From NCBI RefSeq assembly GCF_000247645.1, contig NZ_AHWA01000002.1, positions 496,001-560,000 of the forward strand: a stretch of DNA of 64,000 nt, in the 5' to 3' direction. Below, piece by piece: positions 16,861-26,941 of this stretch. The notes beneath the pieces are model-generated. The model was given only the letters and a program-made list of their open reading frames with translations. It did no database searches and had not been told where the DNA came from. The stretch is from Salinibacterium sp. PAMC 21357 (GTDB taxonomy: Bacteria; Actinomycetota; Actinomycetes; Actinomycetales; Microbacteriaceae). Position numbers and translations under genes: made by a program. Within the stretch, counting starts at the first letter, position 1; the number at the start of each line of letters is the position of its first letter.

Positions 16861-17673
16861 CTAGAGGGAAGGGGTGTCCGGAGCATCAACAGCTCCACCA
16901 AAACGACGCGTGCGACGAGCATAAATCTCGATCGCCTGCCACAACTGCTCACGCGTGAAATCAGGCCACAGCGTATCCAAAAACACCATCTCGGCATAAG
17001 CGCTCTGCCAGGGCATGAAGTTGCTCATCCGCTGCTCGCCCGACGACCGCACAAACAGGTCAACATCCGGAAGCTGCGGCTGATAAAGACGTTTCTGGAT
17101 GAGCTTCTCAGAGACAGCAGACGGCTTCAGCTTGCCCGCCGCAACATCATCAGCAATCGACCGCACGGCATCCGCAATCTCGGTACGACCGCCATAGTTC
17201 ACACACATCGTGAGCGTCAAAGTGCTGTTCTTCTCCGTGAGCTTCTCAGCGAATTGCAACTCCTTGATAACCGACGTCCACAGCCGCGGGCGCCGCCCAG
17301 CCCACCGCACACGCACACCCCACTCGTTGAGTTGATCGCGGCGACGGTGCAAAACGTCACGGTTGAAGCCCATAAGAAAGCGCACCTCTTCGGGTGAACG
17401 GCTCCAGTTCTCCGTCGAGAACGCATAGACGCTGACATGCTTCACACCGATTTGGATCGCGCCAGCCACAACATCAAGCAGGCTCGCCTCCCCCGCCTTG
17501 TGACCTTCGACCCGAGTCAGCCCGCGAGCATTAGCCCAGCGACCATTGCCGTCCATGACAATCGCGATGTGCTCAGGAACCGCGCCCTTAGGCAGCGTTG
17601 GCGGCTGAAGACCCGTCCAATCCAACGGACGAAACTCCACAGCATCTTTATGAGTTTTTGCTACGCGGCTCAT
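16861..17673 (-). CDS. uppS: Isoprenyl transferase (undecaprenyl diphosphate synthase family)
   Basis: Cis-prenyltransferase that makes the long-chain polyprenyl diphosphate carrier for cell-wall synthesis. The 270-residue protein has the P-loop-like [63 protein letters not shown], and [37 protein letters not shown]. Usual Z-type synthases have RTSGEQRLSNFL; here [12 protein letters not shown] is a conservative variant. ATG at 17673 overlaps the recO stop by 4 nt. recO-uppS is a standard actinobacterial pair. Confidence 0.94.
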   Translation of the reverse strand: MSRVAKTHKDAVEFRPLDWTGLQPPTLPKGAVPEHIAIVMDGNGRWANARGLTRVEGHKAGEASLLDVVAGAIQIGVKHVSVYAFSTENWSRSPEEVRFLMGFNRDVLHRRRDQLNEWGVRVRWAGRRPRLWTSVIKELQFAEKLTEKNSTLTLTMCVNYGGRTEIADAVRSIADDVAAGKLKPSAVSEKLIQKRLYQPQLPDVDLFVRSSGEQRMSNFMPWQSAYAEMVFLDTLWPDFTREQLWQAIEIYARRTRRFGGAVDAPDTPSL

Positions 17674-18398
17674 GCGCTCCGATCTACATGCTGAATGGAA
17701 CGAAGACTACGCTCCAAATGAAATTGGGCATACGCGGCAACGACACCGCTGGCCTGAGAACGCGTGCGCTCATCAGAAGCTTCAGCCACATCCCACGAAC
17801 CCGCAAGCAAAGCACCCAAAAGCTCTAACGTCTCAGAACTCAGACGGGGCGAACCAGGCGGGGCAACCTCATCAGCAACCACACCACCCAGCTGAGCCAC
17901 AAAGACCGAATGCGGTCCGGGAGCACCGGTGACGGCACAATCAACGAAGCTCGGCGCCCAACCCGCAATCGACAGGCTCCGTAATAGGTACGAATCAAGC
18001 GTGAGACTCGGATTGTGCTCGCGCCGCGCGAGAGACCGCAACGCACCCACCAGCAGCAGGTACTGCTGAAGCGAGCCGTCGTCATCCGTGACTTTGTCTG
18101 CCGTCTCGACCATCACGCTAGCGGCCGTATAGCTCGCATAGTCAGCGGTGATCTCCGAGCCGTACGAACCCAACGTTTCTGCCTGCTGGATGATGTCGAG
18201 GCTGCGCCCGATATAGCACTGGATGTCGGCAACCATAAAAGGCTCCAGCCGTGCTCCGAACTTGGAGGCTGTGCGGCGCACTCCTTTGGCTACCGCGCGA
18301 ATCTTGCCATGCTCGCGCGACAGCATCGTGACAATTCGGTCAGCTTCACCCAGTTTGTGGGTGCGCAGCACGACGGCTTCATCACGATAGGTAGGCAC
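17670..18398 (-). CDS. recO: DNA repair protein RecO
   Basis: RecO helps load RecA during recombinational repair through RecF. The 242-residue protein has an N-terminal OB-fold ([72 protein letters not shown]) and a helical C-terminal domain ([27 protein letters not shown]). The zinc-cysteine cluster found in some RecO proteins is reduced here to a single cysteine. It starts with GTG at 18398, preceded by ACTTGAGG. The stop overlaps uppS. Confidence 0.93.
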   Translation of the reverse strand: MPTYRDEAVVLRTHKLGEADRIVTMLSREHGKIRAVAKGVRRTASKFGARLEPFMVADIQCYIGRSLDIIQQAETLGSYGSEITADYASYTAASVMVETADKVTDDDGSLQQYLLLVGALRSLARREHNPSLTLDSYLLRSLSIAGWAPSFVDCAVTGAPGPHSVFVAQLGGVVADEVAPPGSPRLSSETLELLGALLAGSWDVAEASDERTRSQASGVVAAYAQFHLERSLRSIQHVDRSA

Positions 18399-18555
18399 CC
18401 CTCAAGTATCCCCCGGCATGTTGCGGTTTGCTGAGCGACGGCCCGCACGCCCCTCGTATTGGAATCCTCTCCAGCAAATGAGTCAGCGTCGGAGTAGGTT
18501 TTAGGCAGAACTGGGTACCTACGCTGGACTTGTCTTCGGCTTCTGGGAGAACACG

Positions 18556-19347
18556 ATGATTCTTGTTACCGGGGCAACGGGCGCGCTCGGTCGGCCGACC
18601 GTTTCGCTTCTCACCGCGGCCGGGCATGATGTGCGCGCGCTGAGCCGACAACCCGCCCCTGACCCTGCCCGCGTTGTTGCCGACCTCAGCACCGGAGCCG
18701 GCCTCGCGGCTGCACTCACCGGTGTGACGACGGTGGTGCACTTAGCGACCGGAGCGAATACTCACGATTCGCAGCAGACTCGACAGTTGCTGCGGGCAAT
18801 CGCCGGACATCCGATCGAACACCTGGTCTTTATGTCGATCGTCGGAGTCGACAAACACTCCCTTGGTTTCTATCGCGACAAGCACTTGAGCGAGCAATTC
18901 ATAGCGGCCTCGGGAGCCCCGTACACAATTCTTCGCGCCACCCAGTTCCACAGTTTCGTAGCGCGCCTTTTTACGGCTCAGCGCCGATTGCCCATCACCG
19001 TCGTTCCCTCGTTTCGGATGCAGCCGGTGGCGGTCGATGAAGTCGCCGCCCGGCTTGTCGAACTAGTGGATGCAGGGCCGAGCGGCCGGGTAGACGACTT
19101 CGGCGGCCCCGGACAGCTCAGCTTTCGCCAACTCGCCCAGCAGTGGAACGCCGCCCACTCGCTTCGTAAACCGGTGTGGTCATTGCCCATTCTTGGCGCT
19201 GTCGGCCGATCTTTTGCTCACGGAGTCCACCTCGCGTCACTGCCCGGCGGCGGCAATATACCGTTTTCGGCCTACGCCGAAGCCCACGCCCGCGCTGCGG
19301 GTGCTGCCGGTGCTGCCGGTTCGCTTCGCGGTTCTGGCACGAGTTAG
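18556..19347 (+). CDS. NmrA-like NAD(P)-binding protein (atypical SDR)
   Basis: A 263-residue Rossmann-fold protein starting MILVTGATGALGRPTVSLLTAAGHDVRALSR (glycine-rich TGxxGxxG). HLVFMSIVGVDKHSLGFYRDKHLSEQFIAASGAPYTILRATQFHSF is typical of extended/atypical SDRs of the NmrA type, which often lack the catalytic Tyr-x3-Lys of true dehydrogenases. A low-complexity alanine/glycine stretch (RAAGAAGAAGSL) near the C-terminus is encoded by short GCTGCCGGT repeats. It is likely a redox sensor or NAD(P)H-binding protein; substrate unknown. It converges with, and overlaps by 4 nt, a truncated acetyltransferase. Confidence 0.82.
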   Translation: MILVTGATGALGRPTVSLLTAAGHDVRALSRQPAPDPARVVADLSTGAGLAAALTGVTTVVHLATGANTHDSQQTRQLLRAIAGHPIEHLVFMSIVGVDKHSLGFYRDKHLSEQFIAASGAPYTILRATQFHSFVARLFTAQRRLPITVVPSFRMQPVAVDEVAARLVELVDAGPSGRVDDFGGPGQLSFRQLAQQWNAAHSLRKPVWSLPILGAVGRSFAHGVHLASLPGGGNIPFSAYAEAHARAAGAAGAAGSLRGSGTS

Positions 19348-19613
19348 TCGGCAGCGAGCGCCTCCAACGGGCGGATCATCACCACGCTGTCGTAGGTTTT
19401 ACCTGGCCACTGGATCGTGGCAATGCGCGCGTCACGCTCGACAACCCAGCACTGACCGCCACGCGCTCGAACGAGTGTTGTGTGCGAATCCTGATCGACG
19501 GCGGTGTAGTTCAAACCCCGAGCGCCAACCTCGGCATAGGCCGCGTGGAGCACGCCGGTGCCACTTTCGGCATCGGCATCGGCAAATTCACGAACGCTTA
19601 GTGACGAATCCAT
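19344..19613 (-). pseudogene. Truncated GNAT acetyltransferase (N-terminal part only)
   Basis: From the ATG at 19613, 89 residues read SLSVREFADADAESGTGVLHAAYAEVG, then RGLNYTAVDQDSHTT and CWVVERDARIATIQW. This matches the N-terminal half of a GNAT N-acetyltransferase. The acetyl-CoA-binding V/I-x-P-x-x-Q/R-x-x-G-x-G/A region and everything after it are missing; the frame runs 20 residues further and stops beside the NmrA-like gene. It probably lost its 3' half in a deletion that brought the convergent neighbour close. A functional small protein cannot be excluded. Confidence 0.5.
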
Positions 19614-19650
19614 AGAGATATCTCATCAGTTGCCACTATTCGCGATGCAC

Positions 19651-19689
19651 CTCCGTTCCGCAGCTCCGTTCTGCGCCTCCGTCCCGCAC
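19651..19689. repeat. Degenerate 13-bp tandem repeat, three units
   Basis: CTCCGTTCCGCAG, CTCCGTTCTGCGC and CTCCGTCCCGCAC lie head to tail, 52 bp left of inverted-repeat copy C. The region 19614-20048 has no gene; it holds this array, the inverted-repeat element and a 10-bp minisatellite. Confidence 0.7.
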
Positions 19690-19740
19690 CCCCATTCACC
19701 GTCACCGCAATGCACCAAACGAAGGCTGCTCGTCGCCCCT

Positions 19741-19835
19741 CCTCGGAAATTCAGGAAATCGGAGCGCGTGGGGAGAGGAGCGAGCCGCACTCAGGAGCAG
19801 CGGCGCCCTGGCAATGCCGAATCTCCTGAATTTCC
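19741..19835. repeat. Inverted-repeat element, copy C
   Basis: The left arm GGAAATTCAGGAAATC (19745-19760), again preceded by CCTC, is identical over 20 bp to copy A. The right arm AATCTCCTGAATTTCC (19820-19835) pairs with it with two mismatches. The 59-bp centre is unrelated to the other copies and contains its own small palindromes (GCCGC/GCGGC and GGC-AAT-GCC). A tandem array follows about 55 bp later. Confidence 0.85.
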
Positions 19836-19880
19836 CAGTGTCGTGCCACTGCAGGGGGGATCCGGGAACGTTTGTTGGCC

Positions 19881-19984
19881 CAGCTGCGCAGCGTTGTGCG
19901 CCGCTGTGCGCCGCTGTGCAGCGCTGTGCAGCGCTGTGCAGCGCTGTGCAGCGCTGTGCAGCGCTGTGCAGCGCTGTGCAGCGC
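19881..19984. repeat. 10-bp tandem repeat next to copy C
   Basis: Six identical units of GCGCTGTGCA fill 19921-19980. Four diverged units precede them (CAGCTGCGCA, GCGTTGTGCG, CCGCTGTGCG, CCGCTGTGCA) and a partial unit follows. The period is not a multiple of three, so no protein repeat is maintained. It ends 65 bp before the start of the TRIC-family gene. Confidence 0.93.
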
Positions 19985-20048
19985 AGCCATTACAGGCTTG
20001 CCTGCAACACAACCGAGTTCAGCGGGGCGGCCGTGGTACGAATAGTGC

Positions 20049-20705
20049 GTGAATGAGACTTTCGAGATCCCGCTGTGGGCTGGACTGTTGGCCGTCGGCG
20101 TCGGCGCAATGCAGGGTGCGATGTTTGCGTCCCAATTTCGTGATCGCCGGCTAGACCTGCTCGGAGTCGCCATTATCGGCATCTCTACGGGATTCGGCGG
20201 CGGCATGGTCCGCGACATCGTGCTCTCCGAAGTACCCGCTGTGTTGACCACCAACTGGTATCTGATCGTGGCAACGGGTGCTGCACTCTTCGGGATGCTG
20301 CTTGAGCGTCTCATTTCGCGCTTGGGGCCACTTATCACGGTGCTCGATGCGCTCACAATCGGACTCTTCGGCGCTATCGGAACCACAAAAGCGCTCTCGC
20401 TGGGGCTGCCAGAGGTTCCCGCAATCTTTGTGGGAGTAATCTCGGCGATCGGCGGATCGATCCTGCGCGACATGCTCCTGTCGATGCCGATCGCGCTCAT
20501 GCACGTCGGTTCGCTCTACGCCGTCGCTGCAACCGCTGGCGCCACCAGTCTCGTGATCATGCGAAGTTTCGACGTCCCAGTATTTCTCGCAGCCACTATT
20601 TGTGTCGGACTCACGGTAGGCGTGCGCGTCTTGGCTGTGCTCTTCAACTGGACTCTGCCAGAACAGCGCACAATCAGCGGCATGCCTAAATTCCGGCGGC
20701 CGTAG
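20049..20705 (+). CDS. TRIC/UPF0126-family membrane channel protein
   Basis: A 218-residue integral membrane protein with about seven hydrophobic helices and two internally related halves: GLLAVGVGAMQGAMFASQ…LDLLGVAIIGISTGFGGGMVRDIVL and LDALTIGLFGAIGTTKALSLGLPEVPAIFVGVISAIGGSILRDMLL. The duplicated GGGxxRD-type motif defines the prokaryotic trimeric intracellular cation channel family (YadS/YicG). It starts at the GTG at 20049 (VNETFEIPLWAG). Its upstream region is filled by inverted-repeat copy C and the 10-bp array, so its promoter must lie within or just after them. Confidence 0.88.
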   Translation: MNETFEIPLWAGLLAVGVGAMQGAMFASQFRDRRLDLLGVAIIGISTGFGGGMVRDIVLSEVPAVLTTNWYLIVATGAALFGMLLERLISRLGPLITVLDALTIGLFGAIGTTKALSLGLPEVPAIFVGVISAIGGSILRDMLLSMPIALMHVGSLYAVAATAGATSLVIMRSFDVPVFLAATICVGLTVGVRVLAVLFNWTLPEQRTISGMPKFRRP

Positions 20706-20778
20706 TGCTGCCAGAAAAATCAGTCCCACCCGCACGGTCTGTCTGACGTCACTGCGTGAGCGTCGTTAACGCAGTCAA

Positions 20779-20801
20779 CCCCGCAACACAGGGTTGCGGG
20801 G
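20779..20801. terminator. Hairpin between convergent TRIC gene and leuA
   Basis: CCCCGCAAC (20779-20787) and GTTGCGGGG (20793-20801) form a perfect 9-bp stem with a 5-nt loop between the two convergent genes. No clear T-run follows on either strand, so it may be an intrinsic terminator of the U-poor actinobacterial kind. The leuA stop is 20 nt away. Confidence 0.55.
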
Positions 20802-20820
20802 CTGATCCTGAGTTACAAAG

Positions 20821-22620
<1,800 letters not shown>

Positions 22621-22671
22621 TCAAGGCCTTGTGAGCCACTCGTTACGAATCTGGTCAGCCAATGACAAACT

Positions 22672-22708
22672 CCGCGACGAGTGAGGCCTGAATTAGGACT
22701 CGTCGCGG
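22672..22708 (-). promoter_or_regulatory. Attenuator hairpin of leuA
   Basis: CCGCGACGAGT (22672-22682) and ACTCGTCGCGG (22698-22708) are perfect 11-bp inverted complements with a 15-nt loop. On the minus strand the 5' arm overlaps the end of the leader peptide coding region (Cys-Arg-Asp-Glu-Ser codons), so a ribosome stalled at the leucine codons or released at the stop would change its folding. AGTTTGTC follows, a weak U-tract. Confidence 0.7.
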
Positions 22709-22740
22709 CAGCTAAGGAGGAGCAGACCGAACAACACCAT
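22693..22740 (-). CDS. Leucine-rich leader peptide of leuA
   Basis: A 15-codon ORF, MVLFGLLLLSCRDES then TAA, contains five leucines, four of them consecutive (CTG CTC CTC CTT). It ends about 90 nt before the leuA ATG and its 3' part forms one arm of a strong hairpin. This is the classical design of translational attenuation of leucine operons. A TATTCT -10-like hexamer directly precedes it, so the message may start at or next to the initiation codon (GTG at 22737 is an alternative leaderless start). Confidence 0.7.
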   Translation of the reverse strand: MVLFGLLLLSCRDES

Positions 22741-22808
22741 TTCAGAATAGCACTGCACGAGCCGGGGCGAACCAGTGGTTCCCGAACCGTTACCGCCAGC
22801 CGGAATCC

Positions 22809-24208
22809 TTAGTCGATTGCGAGTGCTTCTACCGGAGTGATCCTGATGACGCGACGGATGGGCGAAATTGACGCGACGAAAGCCAAGACCGCAGCGAGTG
22901 CGGCGACCACCACGAGAATCCACCACGGAACCATCGGTAGCACAAATCCAGGCTGACCAGACAGTGAACCGAGCAGCGACTGCGCTCCCGCCCAACCGTA
23001 GAACGTACCGAGTGCTAGCCCGACCACGCTCGCCGCGATCGTGAGTTGAGCACTCTCGAGGCGGATCATCGACCGTACCTGTGCTGCGGTAAAGCCCAGT
23101 GCGCGCAAGAGTCCCAACTCGCGAGTGCGCTGGACGATACTCAAAGACAGGCTGTTGACAAGCCCCACCGCGGCGATCACGGCGCTGAAACCGATGAGGA
23201 TCGAGAAGGTTGCGACGACAGCGGCTAGCGAGTCGTCAAGTGCCGCCGAATCTGCACTGTCAAAGCTCGGGGACAGCATTAGCATGTGCTTGAAAGTTTC
23301 TGTGGCCACGGCGAGCATGGTAACCAGAGTGATTCCGATGACTAGCCCCGTGGTGATCCGCGTGCTGCGCTCTGGGTACCGCACCGAATTTTCTGCAGCG
23401 AGCGTGCCGCTGAGCCGCGCCCGATTCGTGCTCCGATGAATCGAAGCACCTGAGGCATCACGAATTGTGCTCCGAGGACGAAGCCAGTGAACGAAATTAT
23501 GCCGCCGACGAGTGAGATCAATACTCCGGGCGCAAACGTCAGGCCCACGAGCATCCCCACGACGGTGAGCCCCAGACCGATCCCCACCATCACGGTTGAG
23601 AGTGCAAGCCGGCGGATGCTGTGCGTCGGTGAGTCATCGATTGAGTCGACGGAGGCGCCAAGCGCCTGCATTGGCGTCACGCTGAGCACTCGGCGGGAGC
23701 CCGCCCACGCCGCCGCCCAGGTGGTGACGATCACTCCGACGATGGGCGCCAAAGCAATCAGATCGAAGTAGCTGTAGTTTATGGCCGGCAAGGCATCCGC
23801 GCCTTGAGCAAACTGGAAGATTCCCGCGGCGGCGACTATTCCCGCTCCCGCGCCCACAAGAGAGCCGATCACACCGACCATTAGCCCTTCGCCGGCAATT
23901 TGTCTGCGTTGACTACGCGCGCTTCCACCAATGAGACGCACCAGCGCAATCGTGCGTGTTCGCCCAGCGATAATGGTCGAAAATGCGTTCGCTGTCACAA
24001 TTGCGCCGACGTAGACGGAAATGGCAATGAACACGACCGCGAGCATGTTCAGCATGAGGGCGAGTAGTGCGGCTTGCCCGAATTCGTCATCACGAGTGAG
24101 GGCAACCGCCATATTGTTCGTCAATTGGAGCAGTGCGACGCCGAATGCGCTACTGAGGGCGGCAACAACAATGCTCGACGTGTGTTCACGCAGACTCAAT
24201 AACCTCAT
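22809..24208 (-). CDS. FtsX-like ABC transporter permease, frameshifted
   Basis: Permease of a MacB/LolCE-type ABC system. The N-terminal part (MRLLSLREHTSSIVVAALSSAFGVALLQL) and four FtsX-type membrane segments are followed by LRFIGARIGRGSAAR. There the frame fails, and the next frame carries on with LAAENSVRYPERSTRITTGLVIGITLVTMLAVATETF, a second extracytoplasmic domain and three further helices, ending at TAA 22809. One base is missing at 23400-23401: CGC-TC-GCT should be CGC-CTC-GCT. The repaired protein is about 466 residues. ATG overlaps the ATPase stop by 4 nt. Confidence 0.85.
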
Positions 24209-24966
24209 GATGCGCTCTCCATCTCGAGCATGAGCTGACTGATCTCTGCAGCGCTTGATCGCCCACGGTCATCCACAATTTGACCATCAGCCAGGAAGAT
24301 GATGCGGTCTGCGTAACTGGCGGCAATAGGGTCGTGGGTCACCATGGCGATGCTCTGCCCGTACGTGGTGCTCGCTGCAGCCAGCAGCGAGAGAACTTCT
24401 CGCCCGGTTCGTGAGTCGAGGTTTCCCGTTGGCTCGTCAGCAAATACAAGCTCAGGCCGGGAGCCCAATGCTCGGGCTATCGCGACGCGCTGTTGTTGGC
24501 CGCCAGAAAGTTCGTGGGGGCGATGACGAAGTCGTTCAGTGAGTCCCAGCGATCCGATGAGTTCGTCGATCCACCCCCGTTCTGTGGTCGAAGGTGCACG
24601 CCCGTCGAGTTGGAACGGAAGCAGGATGTTCTGCTCGATATCGAGGGTGGGCACGAGATTGAATGATTGAAATACGAATCCCACGCGGCGGCGGCGAATC
24701 ATCGTCAGTGCGGTGTCATCCAGATGGGTGATCTCGGCCTCACGCAGCCACACCCGACCCGAGGTTGCGGTGTCGAGACCGGCCATTATGTGCATGAGGG
24801 TCGACTTGCCCGACCCACTTGGCCCCATGATCGCGGTAAATTCACCGGCACGAATGCCGACCGAGATTTCGCTGAGTGCGATAACGCTGGTGGAGGCCGA
24901 GCCGTAGGACTTAGAGAGGTTCTCGACCCGAGCGACAAGACCCGAGTTGTCTGGTGAAATGTTCAT
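24205..24966 (-). CDS. ABC transporter ATP-binding protein, MacB/LolD type
   Basis: A 253-residue ATPase with Walker A GPSGSGKST, Q-loop VGFVFQSFNLVPTLD, signature LSGGQQQRVAIARAL, Walker B LVFADEPTGNLD, and switch histidine in MVTHD. The YGSAST…VIALSEISVGIRAGE start is typical of exporters that pair with FtsX-like permeases. It is followed by the permease gene and lies next to a histidine kinase/response regulator pair on the same strand, suggesting an export or stress-defence module controlled by that system. Confidence 0.92.
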   Translation of the reverse strand: MNISPDNSGLVARVENLSKSYGSASTSVIALSEISVGIRAGEFTAIMGPSGSGKSTLMHIMAGLDTATSGRVWLREAEITHLDDTALTMIRRRRVGFVFQSFNLVPTLDIEQNILLPFQLDGRAPSTTERGWIDELIGSLGLTERLRHRPHELSGGQQQRVAIARALGSRPELVFADEPTGNLDSRTGREVLSLLAAASTTYGQSIAMVTHDPIAASYADRIIFLADGQIVDDRGRSSAAEISQLMLEMESAS

Positions 24967-25022
24967 GCTTCAACTCTGTCGCCAGCGCCCAGATGACGAA
25001 TCGGCCGGGCGGGTGCTTCACA

Positions 25023-25038
25023 TCATCCTCAAGGATGA
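25023..25038. promoter_or_regulatory. Inverted repeat upstream of the ABC exporter genes
   Basis: TCATCC-TCAA-GGATGA is a perfect inverted repeat between the response-regulator stop and the ABC operon, 57 nt before the ATPase ATG. It could be a binding site for the response regulator or a small terminator of the two-component operon; no T-run is present. Confidence 0.35.
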
Positions 25039-25039
25039 C

Positions 25040-25687
25040 TCACGTAAGTCCATTTTCATACGCAAAGACGACGAGCTGAACGCGATCACGTAGCGACAGC
25101 TTGGTAAGAATTCGGCTGACATGCGTTTTGACTGTTGCTTCACTCAGGAACTCGGTCCGCGCAATTTCGGCGTTGCTCAGACCGCGTACGGCAAGAAGAA
25201 AGATTTCATGCTCTCTAGCGGTGAGTGATTCAAACGACGCCGGACGTTTCTGTGGTGCTGAACCAAAGTGTTCAAACAGCTCTCTCGTGGCTGCGGCGGC
25301 GATCACGCTAGTGCCGGAGTGCACGGTGCGGATGGCCGCCAGCAAGAACTCAGGGTCGGCATCTTTAAGCACAAAACCGCTTGCTCCGGCGCGGATCGCT
25401 CTGGCGGCGGCTTCATCGAGGTCGAACGTCGTGAGCACAATTATTCGCGGCCGATTGTCGATGGCGGCAGAAAGGATCGACTTCGTCGATTCGATTCCAT
25501 CCATCACCGGCATGCGAATGTCCATCAAGACAACATCGGGTTGTGCGGCTTCGACCATGCCGATCGCTTCAGCGCCATTACTCGCCTCCCCCACACATTC
25601 GAGGTCCGGCTGCGAGGAGACAAGCATCCGGATGCCCGCTCTGAATAGTGACTGGTCATCGACCAGCGCCACCCGAATACGGTTCAC
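25040..25687 (-). CDS. NarL/LuxR-family response regulator
   Basis: A 215-residue two-domain regulator. The receiver starts NRIRVALVDDQSLFRAGIRMLV, with the phospho-acceptor D56 in DVVLMDIRMPVMDGIEST and lysine in SGFVLKDADPEF. The C-terminal LuxR helix-turn-helix is FESLTAREHEIFLLAVRGLSNAEIARTEFLSEATVKTHVSRILTKLSLRDRVQLVVFAYE. The GTG at 25687 overlaps the kinase stop by 4 nt (GTGA); longer upstream readings are antisense-like and arginine-rich. The adjacent ABC exporter is its likely target. Confidence 0.93.
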   Translation of the reverse strand: MNRIRVALVDDQSLFRAGIRMLVSSQPDLECVGEASNGAEAIGMVEAAQPDVVLMDIRMPVMDGIESTKSILSAAIDNRPRIIVLTTFDLDEAAARAIRAGASGFVLKDADPEFLLAAIRTVHSGTSVIAAAATRELFEHFGSAPQKRPASFESLTAREHEIFLLAVRGLSNAEIARTEFLSEATVKTHVSRILTKLSLRDRVQLVVFAYENGLT

Positions 25688-26844
25688 GCCGTCGCCGCCA
25701 TTCTGACGCGCACAACGAACTGATCGCCGTGACTGCCAGCGCTGAACTCGGCGCCAGCTAAATGAGCTCGCTCTCTCATTCCCACCAAACCGTGGCCAAC
25801 GTGGACCCCAGCGTCGGTGTCGTTCGTGGTGCAGTCGTTCGCTACTGACATGACTACCGCGTTCTGAGCCCACTGGATGCTGAGCTCCGTTGGCACCGCG
25901 TGCTCACCGTGCCGCAACGCATTGGTCAAAGCTTCTTGAGCAATTCGGTAGAGCGCAATCTGTTGCCCTGACGAAATGACCAAAGATTCTCCCTGCTGGT
26001 CTACCTCCAGAAGCAATCCAGCCGACCGCATTTGTTCGACCAATAGGGGGATGTCGGCGAGGCCGGGCTGCGGCCCAGCGCTCTGACGGTGCCGCAACTG
26101 CCCCAACAGGAGCCGCACATCGGCCAATGCCTCTCGTGCAGTACCAGAAATCGTGGAGAGCGCGTTGTCGACGGAACCAGGGTCGGCTGCGGCGGCGTAA
26201 CGAGCTCCATCGGCCTGCGCAATCACGACCGCGAGCGAATGGGCAACCACGTCGTGCATGTCGCGTGCGATCTGGTTGCGTTCAAGTTCCACCGTGGCGA
26301 CCTGCTCGGCGACCGCGCGCGCCTGCTTATTCTCACGCGCCACTGCCTGGGTTCGCGCCAGCAACCCCGCCGTCCAGCCAAGGCCAAGAAGCGCGAGCAT
26401 GGCGATAACAAAGACCACAAAGTCGAAGATCATCACTGAGCTCAGCGGCCATACAAATGGCTGCACATCGACAGTGCCGAGTGCGCTGCCCGTAGTGCCC
26501 GTGAGGTACACAGCGCCGATTGCTGCTCCGGCAAAGACTGAGGCAAGCGCCAGTCGTCGCACTCGCGAACTGCCATACCTAGCGGCCGCAAAAAGCACTG
26601 CCACAATCAAAAAGTTGATCGGGTCGACGGGTAACAGCCAGGCGATTTGAAGGAGAGCGCTCACCCACGCAACAGTCAACGCCAAACCTGGACTCAACCG
26701 ACGAAGGGCAAGAGCAACACCGAAGAGGAGAACGATCACCCACGATGACGCATGCTCGACACCAAGGAGAAAACGCAATACCACCACGACAAGCGCGATG
26801 CTCACATCACCGATGAGGGCGCCACGCGAGAGCTGTCGAATCAT
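25684..26844 (-). CDS. Two-component sensor histidine kinase, DesK/NarX-like (HisKA_3)
   Basis: About 386 residues from the ATG at 26844. The N-terminal ~150 residues are four to five membrane helices without a large external sensor loop. A dimerisation helix with the phospho-histidine follows in ELERNQIARDMHDVVAHSLAVVIAQADGARYAA. Next comes a compact HATPase domain (QIALYRIAQEALTNALRHG, then GHGLVGMRERAHLAGAEFSAG). The kinase overlaps its response regulator. Intramembrane-sensing kinases of this kind often pair with ABC exporters responding to membrane-active compounds; that is inference here. Confidence 0.9.
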   Translation of the reverse strand: MIRQLSRGALIGDVSIALVVVVLRFLLGVEHASSWVIVLLFGVALALRRLSPGLALTVAWVSALLQIAWLLPVDPINFLIVAVLFAAARYGSSRVRRLALASVFAGAAIGAVYLTGTTGSALGTVDVQPFVWPLSSVMIFDFVVFVIAMLALLGLGWTAGLLARTQAVARENKQARAVAEQVATVELERNQIARDMHDVVAHSLAVVIAQADGARYAAAADPGSVDNALSTISGTAREALADVRLLLGQLRHRQSAGPQPGLADIPLLVEQMRSAGLLLEVDQQGESLVISSGQQIALYRIAQEALTNALRHGEHAVPTELSIQWAQNAVVMSVANDCTTNDTDAGVHVGHGLVGMRERAHLAGAEFSAGSHGDQFVVRVRMAATA

Positions 26845-26941
26845 GATCACAACGCTACGCTGGCCACACTGTCTGAGACACAACGTGAGCCTGTCGGCCT
26901 AAGAAATCATCCTTCAGAGGTATGACAGGTGCTGCCGGATG

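Noticed and set aside
19750-20052. Minus-strand and plus-strand open frames through the 10-bp array
   Set aside because: The 10-bp period shifts frame each unit and gives low-complexity Cys/Ala/Leu runs; no homology or start signal.
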